64,000 nt of DNA from Syntrophomonas sp. (GCA_016841425.1 JAENZE010000002.1:1-64000), one strand, 5' to 3'. Shown: positions 26,194-35,311, counted from the first letter of the stretch. The notes: generated by a model not told the origin, from the letters alone. A program made the numbers and translations.

Positions 26194-26964
26194 ATGCTGA
26201 AGATTAAAAGTACCGATAATTATGCGGGTGTCACTATAAGTGGCGACTTTAATGACCTAGAATCATTGGTTGATGCCTTTCATGAGATCACTATTGATGA
26301 GTTCAGTGATAAGCATGTTAAATATATAGACATGTCTACTAGAGTTTTAGGTCTTTGCTACGATGTCAGGCATGCAATGCAGGGTGATAGGGATGTTGAA
26401 CTCATTGATAATGGAATGGATGAGGATAAAATGAGATTTCATTCAGTAATTACTCCCAAGCACAATGTGTATTACACGTGTAATTATCTCTACCCTGAAA
26501 TGTTTTTCTTAACGCTGGCTTTGAATGAACTTGTTAAATTACGTATAACAGAGCTGGTAAAATCAAAGTATGGATATAATGATGCTTTACATAAAAAGGT
26601 GATTTGGGATAAGACCATAGCTACAATCCGGAATTTCCAAGCAGAATTCATGGAATGTGTCAGGAACGTACTTACTGAAGCGTCATTCACCCGCTGGCTC
26701 AATATAATGAATAGTGACTATATCAACATAGAAGATATTGCCCACCAATATGTGGATGTGTATAACATCAAGTATATTAATATGACCCGTGATCAGCGCC
26801 TAAAGAATCTGAGTAAAATAGCCAAGCGTATTATAGAGTTCAATGCAGATGGCGAACACCGGGAAATTAAAAGAGTAGTAAAAGAAGCAGCTATTAAATA
26901 TGGTTGTTCTGAGGGGAATATACGTCTTAAGGGGATTGAATACCCGGAAGATATAGTGTGGTAA
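26194..26964 (+). CDS. Hypothetical protein, probably DNA- or regulation-related
   Basis: This 256-residue protein begins at ATG 26194; GGGGGC is a weak ribosome site. The first 60 residues (TDNYAGVTISGDFNDLESLV) look like a small alpha/beta domain seen in uncharacterised Firmicute proteins. The C-terminal 80 residues are helical and basic (DQRLKNLSKIAKRI...) and may form a helix-turn-helix. No membrane segment, signal or catalytic motif is seen. It is monocistronic and ends before a strong bidirectional terminator shared with the minus-strand gene at 27115. The function is unknown. Confidence 0.65.
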   Translation: MLKIKSTDNYAGVTISGDFNDLESLVDAFHEITIDEFSDKHVKYIDMSTRVLGLCYDVRHAMQGDRDVELIDNGMDEDKMRFHSVITPKHNVYYTCNYLYPEMFFLTLALNELVKLRITELVKSKYGYNDALHKKVIWDKTIATIRNFQAEFMECVRNVLTEASFTRWLNIMNSDYINIEDIAHQYVDVYNIKYINMTRDQRLKNLSKIAKRIIEFNADGEHREIKRVVKEAAIKYGCSEGNIRLKGIEYPEDIVW

Positions 26965-27062
26965 CTTCCCGTGGCTAAAGAGGAGCCTTATCGCATATTT
27001 CAGGTATTTTAAATGGTTCCTTCAAGTAGATATCTTAGTCATAAATAACAAAAACGTTTCTA

Positions 27063-27106
27063 AAAACAATCCATTAGTTCAACTGTAAACTAATGGATTG
27101 TTTTTG
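27063..27106. terminator. Bidirectional rho-independent terminator
   Basis: AAACAATCCATTAGTT pairs with AACTAATGGATTGTTT around a 7-nt loop, with an A-run on the left and TTTTT on the right. It can stop transcription from both convergent genes. Confidence 0.9.
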
Positions 27107-27114
27107 GTATTCAT

Positions 27115-27465
27115 TTACATCTCGGCAGCAGCTAAAGTTGATTGTGTACTGTTATAACCCTCGATAAATTCCTTGATTTCCATTCTAATTACTAAATCAT
27201 TATTTCTAATATAACTGGGTAGTAAGTGATGTCCCAATAGTATCTGTGCCAAGAACCAGATTATTGCATTTGTTGAAGTGTCATGAACAGTAACAATAAT
27301 AGCAGTGTCTTTAGTGTGTAGAGTTTCCGGAACACTTGGGTTTGAGATGACTAATGCGTATTCATTGAGTAGAGCGAGTAGATCCGAATCCGCATGATCT
27401 GTGCCAATTTTTCTTCCCAGACGATAAGCCAATTTTACTCGAGGGAAAAAAGATGAATTATACAC
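27115..27465 (-). CDS. Hypothetical protein
   Basis: This 116-residue protein on the minus strand starts 15 bases after TTAAGGAGGGTTG. It is soluble and mostly alpha-helical, with no cysteine cluster, signal or recognisable motif. It lies downstream of the XRE repressor gene on the same strand, 77 bp apart, and may be co-transcribed with it, as often happens with element-maintenance genes. The function is unknown. Confidence 0.6.
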   Translation of the reverse strand: MYNSSFFPRVKLAYRLGRKIGTDHADSDLLALLNEYALVISNPSVPETLHTKDTAIIVTVHDTSTNAIIWFLAQILLGHHLLPSYIRNNDLVIRMEIKEFIEGYNSTQSTLAAAEM

Positions 27466-27542
27466 GACAACCCTCCTTAAGTCCTATAAATCTTTACAAT
27501 ATTTTACCTTATAATCCTAAATAGTGCAATAAATAACAATTA

Positions 27543-27893
27543 TTAAGCTTTGAAATCAATGTCTTTTAATGCATCTATAATCTTAATCAAAAGCTGTCTT
27601 TCCGGTGTGGAAAGATTTTGAGACCTGACTAACAATACATCATCTGGAGTATCAAAATTTTCATCCAACCCTAACAAATAGTCAGTAGATACCCCAAAAA
27701 ACTTGGCCATAGCAATAAGTGTATTATAATTAGGCTCACGTCTCTGATTTTCCCAGGAGCTAACAACATTTGAAGCAGATTGGGCTGGAACCCCTAATTC
27801 CTTACCTAAATCTGTTTGCGTTAAAGAAAATGATTCACGCAAACTCTTTAGTCTTTTCCCAAAGGATTCGTTTCTGTCCTGCGATTTTGTCAT
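27543..27893 (-). CDS. XRE-family transcriptional repressor
   Basis: This 116-residue protein carries an XRE helix-turn-helix at residues 11-70: FGKRLKSLRESFSLTQTDLGK, GVPAQSASNVVSSWEN, then MAKFFGVSTDYLLGL. The C-terminal 40 residues are a short helical tail suitable for dimerisation. It is divergent from the gene at 28106, across 212 bp of AT-rich DNA. It is therefore the natural candidate for a repressor of the rightward element operon and of itself. No protease-sensitive S24 domain is present, so derepression would need another signal or an antirepressor. Confidence 0.88.
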   Translation of the reverse strand: MTKSQDRNESFGKRLKSLRESFSLTQTDLGKELGVPAQSASNVVSSWENQRREPNYNTLIAMAKFFGVSTDYLLGLDENFDTPDDVLLVRSQNLSTPERQLLIKIIDALKDIDFKA

Positions 27894-28105
27894 CTTTTAC
27901 ATACTCCCTTAATTTAGATTAAAAATGTAACAAAAATAATAAAAACATGTTGCAAATTTGTCAGTATAATTATAAAATAAATTAACACAAAAAACAAAAT
28001 TAAATATATAACAAATAGCGTACAAGAAAGAATTATCTTTTTTGTAATTATACCGCATAATCTTTCTGTAATACATAACAACTATGAAATGGTGGTGAAT
28101 AGAGT
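27894..28105. promoter_or_regulatory. Divergent promoter region of the conjugation-like block
   Basis: 212 bp of very AT-rich sequence separate the XRE repressor from the rightward operon. TTGCAA-like and TATAAT-like hexamers occur around 27952-27977. This is the obvious place for the repressor's operators, but no single clear palindrome stands out. Confidence 0.4.
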
Positions 28106-28879
28106 TTGGAAATCAATTTTTTAGAGGTGCTCTCCCCACAGCAGCGCATAGTATGGGCATATAAAGCTACGGGTCTGAGTCGTAAAGAGATTGCGAAGGA
28201 AATGGGGGTCAACTCAAAGTATGTGGCGGTTTGTGAAAAGCGAATAAAAGAAAAATTTAAAGAGTTGAATAAGCAGGGAATTATATTTGACGGATCATCG
28301 GTGGATGTGTTAATCGAGAATCAAGTGGAAGATATATTTAACGAGGAACAGCTAAAAAATCTACCTAAAAAGACGGTAAAACAGGCTCAATTTCTACAAG
28401 ACTCCACCACACATACCGTAGGCAAAAACGAGTCTGAGGCCGAACGGAGAATGCGAACACGGCTGGGAGTAAAGAAGCAACGGGATAATACTTTCATACG
28501 AAAATGTACCCAGGAAGAATTAGACTCATTTCAGACCGAAGAATCAAATAAGACACCAAAAGACGTCATGAGACTGAAAGCGCGGTACGATTATTATTGG
28601 GCTACTGGGGAAGGTAGTGCTGAAGAAATGGCTAATTTAGAGATTATTTTAAGAAGTTATGGCGTTATAATTTACACTCCCCATGTAAACAAACTAAACG
28701 CAAAAACCGGCTTATGTCAGCGGGCTATGGTATCAGATACCGTTTTAGTTGTAAAAGACGGGGAAAAAATTAATTATTCCAACCCGAAGTTCGTAGAGAA
28801 AACAACTAATAAGGATGGCGAAGTTGAGCGGGTATATATAATTGAAGGTAAGCCTTCAAAATTCAATAAGAGGAATTAA
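28106..28879 (+). CDS. HTH protein with sigma-region-4-like N-terminus
   Basis: TTG 28106 follows GGTGGTG and gives 257 residues. Residues 8-55 (LSPQQRIVWAYKATGLSRKE, then KEMGVNSKYVAVCEKRI) form a helix-turn-helix like sigma-factor region 4 or LuxR-type domains. The middle is charged and probably flexible. The C-terminal 100 residues are of unknown fold. It is the first gene of a packed set and is followed six bases later by the DinG-type helicase. A regulatory or replication-initiation role is possible, but only the DNA-binding motif is supported. Confidence 0.6.
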   Translation: MEINFLEVLSPQQRIVWAYKATGLSRKEIAKEMGVNSKYVAVCEKRIKEKFKELNKQGIIFDGSSVDVLIENQVEDIFNEEQLKNLPKKTVKQAQFLQDSTTHTVGKNESEAERRMRTRLGVKKQRDNTFIRKCTQEELDSFQTEESNKTPKDVMRLKARYDYYWATGEGSAEEMANLEIILRSYGVIIYTPHVNKLNAKTGLCQRAMVSDTVLVVKDGEKINYSNPKFVEKTTNKDGEVERVYIIEGKPSKFNKRN

Positions 28880-28884
28880 AAATA

Positions 28885-30801
28885 ATGAAGAATAAACTAA
28901 ACAGCCAAGCAAAAAACGCACTTAATAAAATCGTGAATAAATTAAATCAATCCGAAGTCCGGCTAGAGCAAATTCAAATGACTCAATTTCTGAGCCGTTT
29001 TCTGGATTATGCCAAAAACCCGGGACAGGCATCAGTAATTGAAGCTGGTACAGGAGTGGGTAAAACCTTTGCTTATTTAACTGCTTTTTGCGAATATATA
29101 AAATCGGTGCCTATCGATCAACGAAGCAAAATAGTTATAGCAACCAATACTATCAATCTTCAGGAGCAGTTAATCAAGAAAGATATACCGGTACTTCAGG
29201 AATTATACCCTGGTATCCGTTTTGAAAAAGCAAAAGGCCGCAATAACTATGTATGTTTACGCCAGTTGGCTGAAACAGATAACGGCAATCTATTTATTAA
29301 TGATAAAGAAGAAAAAGAGATCAAGAAGATAAGCGATTGGGTATATAATTCGGAAACCGGCGATAGATCTGAAATGGATTTTGAAGTTGAGTATACTACC
29401 TGGAAATCAATAGCATCTGATGCCGCCAGCTGTTACGGTAATAACTGTCCTTATTACTCTGATTGTTATTGCGAGCGGGCCAAAAAGAAATTAAAAAAAG
29501 CAGATATTATCATCACTAATCATGCCAAAGTATTAGCAAATATGCAAAACGAAAGTTTACCGGAATATTCCCATATATTGATCGATGAAGCCCATAACTT
29601 TGAAAATAATGCCTTAAAAGCTTTAACTATAGAAATATCATTACAGCGGATCAAATCTATCATTCGTAAAATCAACGGTTCGTACTGTCAGGCTGGATTG
29701 CGCAGAGTTAAAAAACTAACAACTATGAACGCCACTCTGCAGGGAATAGAATCCAACACTCAGGAATTTTTAGATTCCTTGCCGGAAGGCCGTATTAAAA
29801 CAGCAATAGACTTTGTTAAAGGAGAATTGCTGATAACACAATTAAATGCTGTTATAGGAATCCTACAAAGCGCATTAAGTGAGGAAAAATCAATCATACA
29901 AAATGAATTGAATTTAGTAATTGAAGAAGCCGCAAAACTAAGCATCGAGGTACGCGCTTTCACTTTTCAAGAGTTTGAATCGCATGTGTATTGGGGTAAG
30001 AATGGAAAAGCCTTTTTTGCTCCGACCAGTACATCATTTTTAAAGTCTTATTGGTCTAACAAGACTGCCGTATTAACTTCTGCAACAATCACTGTTGCAG
30101 GTTCATTTAAGCCATTTATTTGGGGATTAAATCTGAATCCCAATAAAACATATTCATTGAAGTTAAACTCTCCGTTTAATTATAAAGAGAACGCTTTAGT
30201 ATATACACCGGCCAAAGCTGTATCGCCAAAAGAAAGCCAGTACAATGAATACCTGATAAAAACCATACCCGAAATAATTAAAAAAACCGGGGGGAAGGTA
30301 TTCGTTTTATTTACTTCATTTGCTATGCTTAATGCCGTTTATGAAGCAATAGAAGCTGATTTGTCTGGGTTCAAGCTGCTTAGGCAAGGCCAGGGTAATA
30401 AAGATTACTTGTTACAGGAATTTAAAAACTCAGATAAGCCTGTATTGTTCGGGACAGACTCATTTTGGGAAGGGGTAGACGAAGATTTAAACTGCGTGAT
30501 TATTACCAAGCTGCCTTTTGCGGTCCCAACCGACCCAATTGAGGAAGCCCGGTACGAGATAATCAAAAATGCCGGAAAGAATCCCTTTATAATGAAATCG
30601 ATCCCTACCTGCGCATTAAAGTTAAAGCAAGGGGCAGGGCGATTAATAAGAAACTCAGAAAAGAGGGGCGTTATAGTAATATGCGACCCACGTATCAATG
30701 CCAAATGGGGTAAACCCATAATCCATACATTACCGGAAATGCTCTGGACAGATAATATAAACCTGATTGATACATATATGCCCAGCTCTAAGATCTCTTA
30801 G
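28885..30801 (+). CDS. DinG/XPD-type superfamily 2 DNA helicase
   Basis: This 638-residue helicase has Walker A in EAGTGVGKTFAYL (about residues 52-64), an iron-sulphur-type cysteine set (a Cys in YVCLRQL, then CYGNNCPYYSDCYC), ITNHAKVLANM, the DEAH box HILIDEAHNFENNA (about 230), FGTDSFWEGVDED and a C-terminal motif VI LKQGAGRLIRN. This is the layout of DinG and XPD 5'-3' helicases. The length is slightly below chromosomal DinG and there is no exonuclease domain. In this context it probably unwinds element DNA during transfer or replication. It is translated from the same transcript as its neighbours. Confidence 0.92.
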   Translation: MKNKLNSQAKNALNKIVNKLNQSEVRLEQIQMTQFLSRFLDYAKNPGQASVIEAGTGVGKTFAYLTAFCEYIKSVPIDQRSKIVIATNTINLQEQLIKKDIPVLQELYPGIRFEKAKGRNNYVCLRQLAETDNGNLFINDKEEKEIKKISDWVYNSETGDRSEMDFEVEYTTWKSIASDAASCYGNNCPYYSDCYCERAKKKLKKADIIITNHAKVLANMQNESLPEYSHILIDEAHNFENNALKALTIEISLQRIKSIIRKINGSYCQAGLRRVKKLTTMNATLQGIESNTQEFLDSLPEGRIKTAIDFVKGELLITQLNAVIGILQSALSEEKSIIQNELNLVIEEAAKLSIEVRAFTFQEFESHVYWGKNGKAFFAPTSTSFLKSYWSNKTAVLTSATITVAGSFKPFIWGLNLNPNKTYSLKLNSPFNYKENALVYTPAKAVSPKESQYNEYLIKTIPEIIKKTGGKVFVLFTSFAMLNAVYEAIEADLSGFKLLRQGQGNKDYLLQEFKNSDKPVLFGTDSFWEGVDEDLNCVIITKLPFAVPTDPIEEARYEIIKNAGKNPFIMKSIPTCALKLKQGAGRLIRNSEKRGVIVICDPRINAKWGKPIIHTLPEMLWTDNINLIDTYMPSSKIS

Positions 30802-30818
30802 AAGGAGGAATAATCATT

Positions 30819-31631
30819 ATGAAAACAACCAAGGAAGAAAAAATAAAATACTGCGAGTATTGCGGTAACACCTCTGAATCAATGGCCAAACATACGCATC
30901 ACATTAAATCCCGGGGTAGCAGGGGAAAGAATATAGAGCTTAAAGAAAACAAAATAATCCTCTGTGCAGAGTGCCACGCTAAAGCTCATGCCGGGAAAAT
31001 TGGACGTTGGGAATTAATTGTATTCGTAGCTAAAAGAGAAGGCAAAACACCCGAGCAAATATGCGAAATTATTGGCTTAATGGTCGATAAATTTCTTCCC
31101 AAAGATTATGTTATAAATGCTCCCCAGAGCAAATTCAATGGTCATTCTCTGGATGAAGTATTACAGGCGTACTTCTCTTATGTGGAAATAACTGAAACAA
31201 CTCTATGGGAACGGGCAGCCATTTTAAGCGGGTTGTTGGAATCAGGATTGAAACAGAAAAACCTATCATCACTGGTTGGATGTTCACCGGCAACCATCCG
31301 AGAACAGGTAAGGACTTATCGAGCATTCCCAGAGGAAAGTATGAGAGCCCAGGATATGAGTTTCACTATTCACAGAATAGCATCTAAGACCCAGAAGCCA
31401 GAAAAATGGATTGATTCAGCTTGTATAAACGGGTACTCCACCCGGCAATTAGAAGAAGCAATAAAGCTGGAAACTGGCGGCGAAGAAATACGCAAGAGCG
31501 CGCAGTTGGAAAAAGCGGAAAGGGCGATTCGTATGCTCAAAGAGGTAATAGAAAGCGATAATATCGAGGCCCAAACAGTAATAGCGGAAGAAATTGTGGA
31601 ATTGATGCCCTTACTCAAGAAAGCAGGATAA
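30819..31631 (+). CDS. HNH domain fused to a ParB/KorB-like helix-turn-helix
   Basis: This 270-residue protein follows AGAAGGAGGAATAA. Residues 11-63 form an HNH-type zinc nuclease fold: YCEYCGN, then THHIKSRG, then ILCAECHAKAH. Residues 105-210 resemble the central DNA-binding part of ParB/KorB proteins (LSGLLESGLKQKNLSSLVGC, SPATIREQVRTYRAFP, NGYSTRQLEEAI). The C-terminus is an acidic helix. The combination suggests site-directed DNA cleavage, or a partition-like protein with a nuclease-derived domain. In a conjugation block without a recognised relaxase it deserves attention. Both domain calls rest on motifs. Confidence 0.68.
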   Translation: MKTTKEEKIKYCEYCGNTSESMAKHTHHIKSRGSRGKNIELKENKIILCAECHAKAHAGKIGRWELIVFVAKREGKTPEQICEIIGLMVDKFLPKDYVINAPQSKFNGHSLDEVLQAYFSYVEITETTLWERAAILSGLLESGLKQKNLSSLVGCSPATIREQVRTYRAFPEESMRAQDMSFTIHRIASKTQKPEKWIDSACINGYSTRQLEEAIKLETGGEEIRKSAQLEKAERAIRMLKEVIESDNIEAQTVIAEEIVELMPLLKKAG

Positions 31632-31658
31632 TTATCAATAACGAAGGAGTTTTTTCAC

Positions 31659-31874
31659 ATGAAGATCTATTTTTCCAGTAGAAACCATATATCGGTGCTA
31701 ATGAGAAGCATTAAGGCAGGGCTGGAAGCAGATAAAACAGTTAAGGTATATACAAACAGCAGTGCTGCGTTCTCGAAGGCAGGGGAAGCTATACTGGCTG
31801 CTGGTCTTATAGCTACTGTAGAGAAAGAAAACGACCTGCCTAAATACGTCCTGACGCCGATAAAGAAGGTGTAA
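31659..31874 (+). CDS. Small hypothetical protein
   Basis: This 71-residue protein begins ten bases after AACGAAGGAG. It looks like a compact alpha/beta protein (MKIYFSSRNHISVLMRSIKA, then VKVYTNSSAAF). It has no cysteines, membrane span or known motif. It is packed between the HNH protein and the helicase, with 3 bp to the next start, so it is very probably expressed. The function is unknown. Confidence 0.6.
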   Translation: MKIYFSSRNHISVLMRSIKAGLEADKTVKVYTNSSAAFSKAGEAILAAGLIATVEKENDLPKYVLTPIKKV

Positions 31875-31877
31875 TTA

Positions 31878-33503
31878 TTGATAGTAAAAAGCCACAACAA
31901 CGAAGTAAAACTGATTTTTAATTACAATGAAGATTTGGTTGATAAACTCCGGACAATTCCAAGGGCAAGATTTAATCCGGATTTAATGCAATCTTATTGG
32001 ACCTTACCAGCATCATCCTTGCTTTATGCAAAACAGGCTCAAATTATATCTGAAGGCTCTTTATTTCCGAAAGCCAAAGAACATATAGATAAGAAATATT
32101 TTGGCGAGCTGCACCTGGAAATAAAAAAGGACCGGCTTAAAGCCAGTGGCCCGATTAGAGCATTGACTGTTTTCACTAAAAGCATCCTTGACTTGTGTTC
32201 TTATGAGGAAAAAGAAAACGAAACATTTGTGATAAAATCTTTAGCAAAAACCATATACTTCAAAAACCAGACCGTAGTAATTAGTTTCCCAGCAGGGCTG
32301 GGAGCCAGGGTGACAGACTTCTGTAATTACATAAACCCTAAGTATTTACAGGTATATGAACAAGATAAAATAGCAACAGGTTCGCTTAATATAGACATTC
32401 ACAACTTCCAGCCCCGACCATACCAGCAGGCAGTTGTAAATATGATCAGTAACAGGGCAATACCTAACCGAGCGACTCTGGTAATGGCTACGGGAGCCGG
32501 TAAAACCAAATTGTCTGCTATGATTATTGCTAATCTGGGTGTACCGACAATCTTTTATGTTTATTCGGATACCTTGCTGAAACAGACCGCTGAAGTTTAT
32601 GAAGAATTATTACAGCAAGAGATAGGAAGAGTTGGTGGTCGGTACTTCTCGATCAAGCCAATAACCATAGCATCGTTACAGACCGTTTATAGTTGCTACG
32701 GTAAACAGGACAAAAGATGGGATAAGCTAAAAAAGTATTTAAAAGACGTTCAATTAATGTTCGTGGATGAAGGACATATGCTGGGTGCTGACACAGTATA
32801 TTCTGTAGCCCAATTAACTGATACCTACTACTCATATTCATTAACAGCGACCCCATTTCGAGAAGATGGTAAGGAGATATTTATTGAAGCTGCTACGGGT
32901 CCAGTATTCAACTTAATCAAAGAAGAAGAATTAGTAGCTGGTGGATATATTTTGCCAGTAGAAATAGAAATATATTCAGTTATGCACGAACCATTAAAAA
33001 AGAAGATGAGGTATCACGCCTTATATGAAAAAGAGATAATAGATCATTGGGATAGACACAGGGCTGTTATAAATGCAGTAAAACGCTATGCAGGTAAACA
33101 AGTCTTAATTCTCGTTAAAGAGATCCGACATGGTAAGAAGATACAAGAAAACCTGCTATGCCCGTTCATACACGGCAAGACACCCGCAGCCGAAAGAAAT
33201 CAAACTTTGGAGAAATTTAAAAATAAGGAAATCAATTTTTTGATTGCCAGTTCGATATTAAAACAGGGGATTGATATTCCAGAAGCCGAGGTATTAGTGC
33301 TTGCTCATGGTGGCACCAGTTCAGTTGAGTTATTACAGAAGATAGGGCGGGTAAGAAGGCCAGCAGAAAATAAAACTAAAGGAATTGTAGTAGATTTTTA
33401 TGATCATATTAAGCCAGTAAATAAAAATGATGTCTTTAAAAAACAAGCCAAAAAGCGATTAGCTTTATATAAACAGAAAAATTTCTTAGTTAATTGGGAA
33501 TAA
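31878..33503 (+). CDS. HARP/SSL2-like superfamily 2 helicase
   Basis: TTG 31878 gives 541 residues. The first 90 residues (VKLIFNYNEDLVDKLRTIPR, then ARFNPDLMQSYWTLP) resemble the HARP domain that precedes annealing helicases such as SMARCAL1. The motor follows: RPYQQAVVNMI, Walker A MATGAGKTKLSA (about residue 200), a variant motif II FVDEGHML instead of DEAH, motif III SLTATPFR, and motif VI LLQKIGRVRRPAENK. It may reanneal or remodel DNA forks during element processing. The Gly in DEGH is uncommon but occurs in this helicase branch. Confidence 0.82.
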   Translation: MIVKSHNNEVKLIFNYNEDLVDKLRTIPRARFNPDLMQSYWTLPASSLLYAKQAQIISEGSLFPKAKEHIDKKYFGELHLEIKKDRLKASGPIRALTVFTKSILDLCSYEEKENETFVIKSLAKTIYFKNQTVVISFPAGLGARVTDFCNYINPKYLQVYEQDKIATGSLNIDIHNFQPRPYQQAVVNMISNRAIPNRATLVMATGAGKTKLSAMIIANLGVPTIFYVYSDTLLKQTAEVYEELLQQEIGRVGGRYFSIKPITIASLQTVYSCYGKQDKRWDKLKKYLKDVQLMFVDEGHMLGADTVYSVAQLTDTYYSYSLTATPFREDGKEIFIEAATGPVFNLIKEEELVAGGYILPVEIEIYSVMHEPLKKKMRYHALYEKEIIDHWDRHRAVINAVKRYAGKQVLILVKEIRHGKKIQENLLCPFIHGKTPAAERNQTLEKFKNKEINFLIASSILKQGIDIPEAEVLVLAHGGTSSVELLQKIGRVRRPAENKTKGIVVDFYDHIKPVNKNDVFKKQAKKRLALYKQKNFLVNWE

Positions 33504-33522
33504 CTAAAAGGGAGGATTTTTT

Positions 33523-34137
33523 ATGAAAACCAACAATGTCGATGAAGTCCTGGATAACATGCGCATGGATGTGCAACTCTCTATGTTGTTGAGACCATCC
33601 GAACCGCAAGATAGTTTGCCAAGTTTTATTTTTGAAGCAATATACACAGAATACGATTTTGATAATGATTCGGAAACTGAAAAAAGAATAGCCTGGGCAG
33701 AAGCGGTAATAATCAATAATAATACCTTTGCGGATAACGAAGCCGATAGTATAGAAGAAAAGTGTGATGCTCATTCACAAGAACTATACGATGTGTACCG
33801 CGCTCTATATAACGAAGAAGAATATCTGCGGAAACCCTTACAAAAATATGATTTGAGCCCAATTTGTTTTTTGTCTGCATTCACAATCGAGAAGGGATAC
33901 GAAGAAACCCAAAAAGAGATTCTAAACTGGATCATAGACTATATAAGCAATTATTCGCCAGTGGTAGTTCATCTGCCCATACCAAGTTGTTTGGTTAAGG
34001 AACCCGGATATGATCGCATCGAATATAAAAGGGACGAAGAAAAGATAAAGGAAAGAAGACATTCTTTTATAAGCCAGGGTTTTTTGCCACTACGAGATAC
34101 AGACTACATGTACCATACATATGAATACGGTGAATAA
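33523..34137 (+). CDS. Hypothetical acidic protein
   Basis: This 204-residue protein follows GGGAGGATTTTTT. It is acidic and helical, without a signal peptide, membrane span or cysteine motif. It ends the first transcription unit of the block, since the leader-terminator unit A follows 50 bp later. No family is recognised. Confidence 0.6.
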   Translation: MKTNNVDEVLDNMRMDVQLSMLLRPSEPQDSLPSFIFEAIYTEYDFDNDSETEKRIAWAEAVIINNNTFADNEADSIEEKCDAHSQELYDVYRALYNEEEYLRKPLQKYDLSPICFLSAFTIEKGYEETQKEILNWIIDYISNYSPVVVHLPIPSCLVKEPGYDRIEYKRDEEKIKERRHSFISQGFLPLRDTDYMYHTYEYGE

Positions 34138-34152
34138 TTTAGAAAATAGGTC

Positions 34153-34181
34153 TTTATTTTTTAAAATATACGCTTTATAAT
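34153..34181 (+). promoter_or_regulatory. Promoter of leader unit A
   Basis: A consensus TATAAT at 34176-34181 is preceded at 17 bp by a weak TTTATT (34153-34158). The start site expected about seven bases downstream coincides with the first base conserved between leader units A and B. Confidence 0.55.
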
Positions 34182-34187
34182 TAGGTA

Positions 34188-34300
34188 ATAAGACCTAAAC
34201 AGAACGAGTCCAAAACGACAACAAATTTGTCCCAAATGGGCTATCAGATTTTTACGCCCATCAGCAAGTGTTAAAAGAGGTATTTTTATGCCTCTTTTTT
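34188..34300 (+). ncRNA. Leader/small RNA unit A, near-identical to 44506-44619
   Basis: A 113-nt segment is repeated almost exactly 10.3 kb away, with five isolated substitutions before the terminator loop. Three hairpins can be drawn: GACAA/TTGTC (about 34216-34230), ATGGGC/GCCCAT with a 14-nt loop holding most of the differences (about 34236-34261), and the terminal GAGGTA/TGCCTC stem followed by a T-run. In unit B the terminal stem is changed to GAGGTAT/ATACCTC, so pairing is kept while sequence varies. A promoter in front and a terminator behind mean it could be a free small RNA or a leader that controls read-through into the genes behind it. Confidence 0.65.
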
Positions 34301-34316
34301 ATTTTTCTTCACTCTC

Positions 34317-34356
34317 TAAAAGCCGAGTCCTGCTAATAGTAGGATTCGGCTTTTTG
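34317..34356 (+). terminator. Second terminator-like hairpin
   Basis: AAAGCCGAGTCCT pairs with AGGATTCGGCTTT and is followed by TTTG. It lies between leader unit A and the pseudo-receiver gene, so transcription reaching that gene must pass two terminators. Confidence 0.8.
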
Positions 34357-34375
34357 TATTAGGAGGGATGATTTT

Positions 34376-34954
34376 GTGAAGATAGTATTAGCAACAACAT
34401 CAGAAGATATTGATAAATTTATACTGTCCAACTTAGGACAGGCAAAAATTATAGGGATAGGATCGAATCGGCGGCATCTGTTAAAAATTATAAAACGGGA
34501 CCCACCTGACATAGTGATTCTTTCAACTTTTTTGTCCGGAGAAGAAGATTTTAGTGAGATTATTTTTAAGATCATGGAATATGGGAATTGCCGGATAATC
34601 CTATTGGCAAAGGAAAAAGACAAAGTATTGCAGGATGCCTTCTTTTTAGGGGTGCGCGATTACCTTTTTGATCCGATTAATCCTAGTGCGCTTCTAAGTA
34701 GGATACATAATCCTATGTCATTCAAGGAAGCTGCAGCCGTAGTTAAGCCAGGAAAAAGAGGAATCCTCTTTAATAAAAAGATGGACTTGTTTTTTGCTAA
34801 ACATATTCCAGATGAATCTGTGGTGTCCCTTGAAGCTCAGGAGATGTTGCAGGGTATATTAAATTTTATTGAAGAAAAACCTCAAAGCACCCTGGAAGAT
34901 AATCTCTTCCTTATAGAACAAGCATTAATAGGATATTGCAAAACCGCCCAATAA
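34376..34954 (+). CDS. Pseudo-receiver protein 1
   Basis: GTG 34376 after AGGAGGGATG gives 192 residues. Residues 1-120 resemble a response-regulator receiver fold: alternating hydrophobic strands (MKIVLATTSEDI, DIVILSTFLSGEED, CRIILLAKEKDK) ending in YLFDPINPSALLSRI. The block DPINP and SGE(E/D)D are shared with the N-terminus of the 746-residue GGDEF protein at 45535, where the order is the same. The phosphorylatable Asp is not in the usual place, so it is probably an atypical receiver used for protein contacts. The remaining 70 residues are helical. Confidence 0.6.
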   Translation: MKIVLATTSEDIDKFILSNLGQAKIIGIGSNRRHLLKIIKRDPPDIVILSTFLSGEEDFSEIIFKIMEYGNCRIILLAKEKDKVLQDAFFLGVRDYLFDPINPSALLSRIHNPMSFKEAAAVVKPGKRGILFNKKMDLFFAKHIPDESVVSLEAQEMLQGILNFIEEKPQSTLEDNLFLIEQALIGYCKTAQ

Positions 34955-34970
34955 TCAGGGCGGTATTTTT
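34943..34970 (+). terminator. Terminator overlapping the stop of pseudo-receiver 1
   Basis: ACCGCCC pairs with GGGCGGT around an 8-nt loop that begins at the stop codon, followed by ATTTTT. Confidence 0.8.
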
Positions 34971-35023
34971 GTGGGGAAATCTGCATCAGTGAAATCCATA
35001 TCTGGGAAAGGAGGAATTTTTTT

Positions 35024-35299
35024 ATGAAGGAAATCAGAGAAATCAAAGTAAGTGATCATGCGGTGGAAAGGTTTAAGCAGCGTTGTTTCAAGTGTTATAA
35101 CTGGCCGGAAGAAAAAATACGCCAAAGACTGGAAACCATTGCACGGAAAGGCAAAGTAATTAAAAAATGCCCTGGAAATGCTTTTGAGGTTATGTTTGAA
35201 AACATGATTATCCGGACAGCTGTTAACAATGACAAAGTGGTAGTAATTACTTGTTTGGGATCAAAATCCTATCGTAATTGGTATAGAAAGGCGGGGTAA
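35024..35299 (+). CDS. Small hypothetical protein, possibly DUF4258-like
   Basis: This 91-residue protein follows GGAGGAATTTT. It starts KVSDHAVERFKQRC, an HA-x-x-R-x-x-x-R pattern seen in DUF4258 and related RelE-fold small proteins. Beta strands follow (FEVMFENMIIRTAV, KVVVITCLG). No antitoxin-like partner is adjacent. It may be a small RNA- or protein-binding module. The family call is tentative. Confidence 0.5.
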   Translation: MKEIREIKVSDHAVERFKQRCFKCYNWPEEKIRQRLETIARKGKVIKKCPGNAFEVMFENMIIRTAVNNDKVVVITCLGSKSYRNWYRKAG

Positions 35300-35311
35300 A
35301 AGATAGATATA

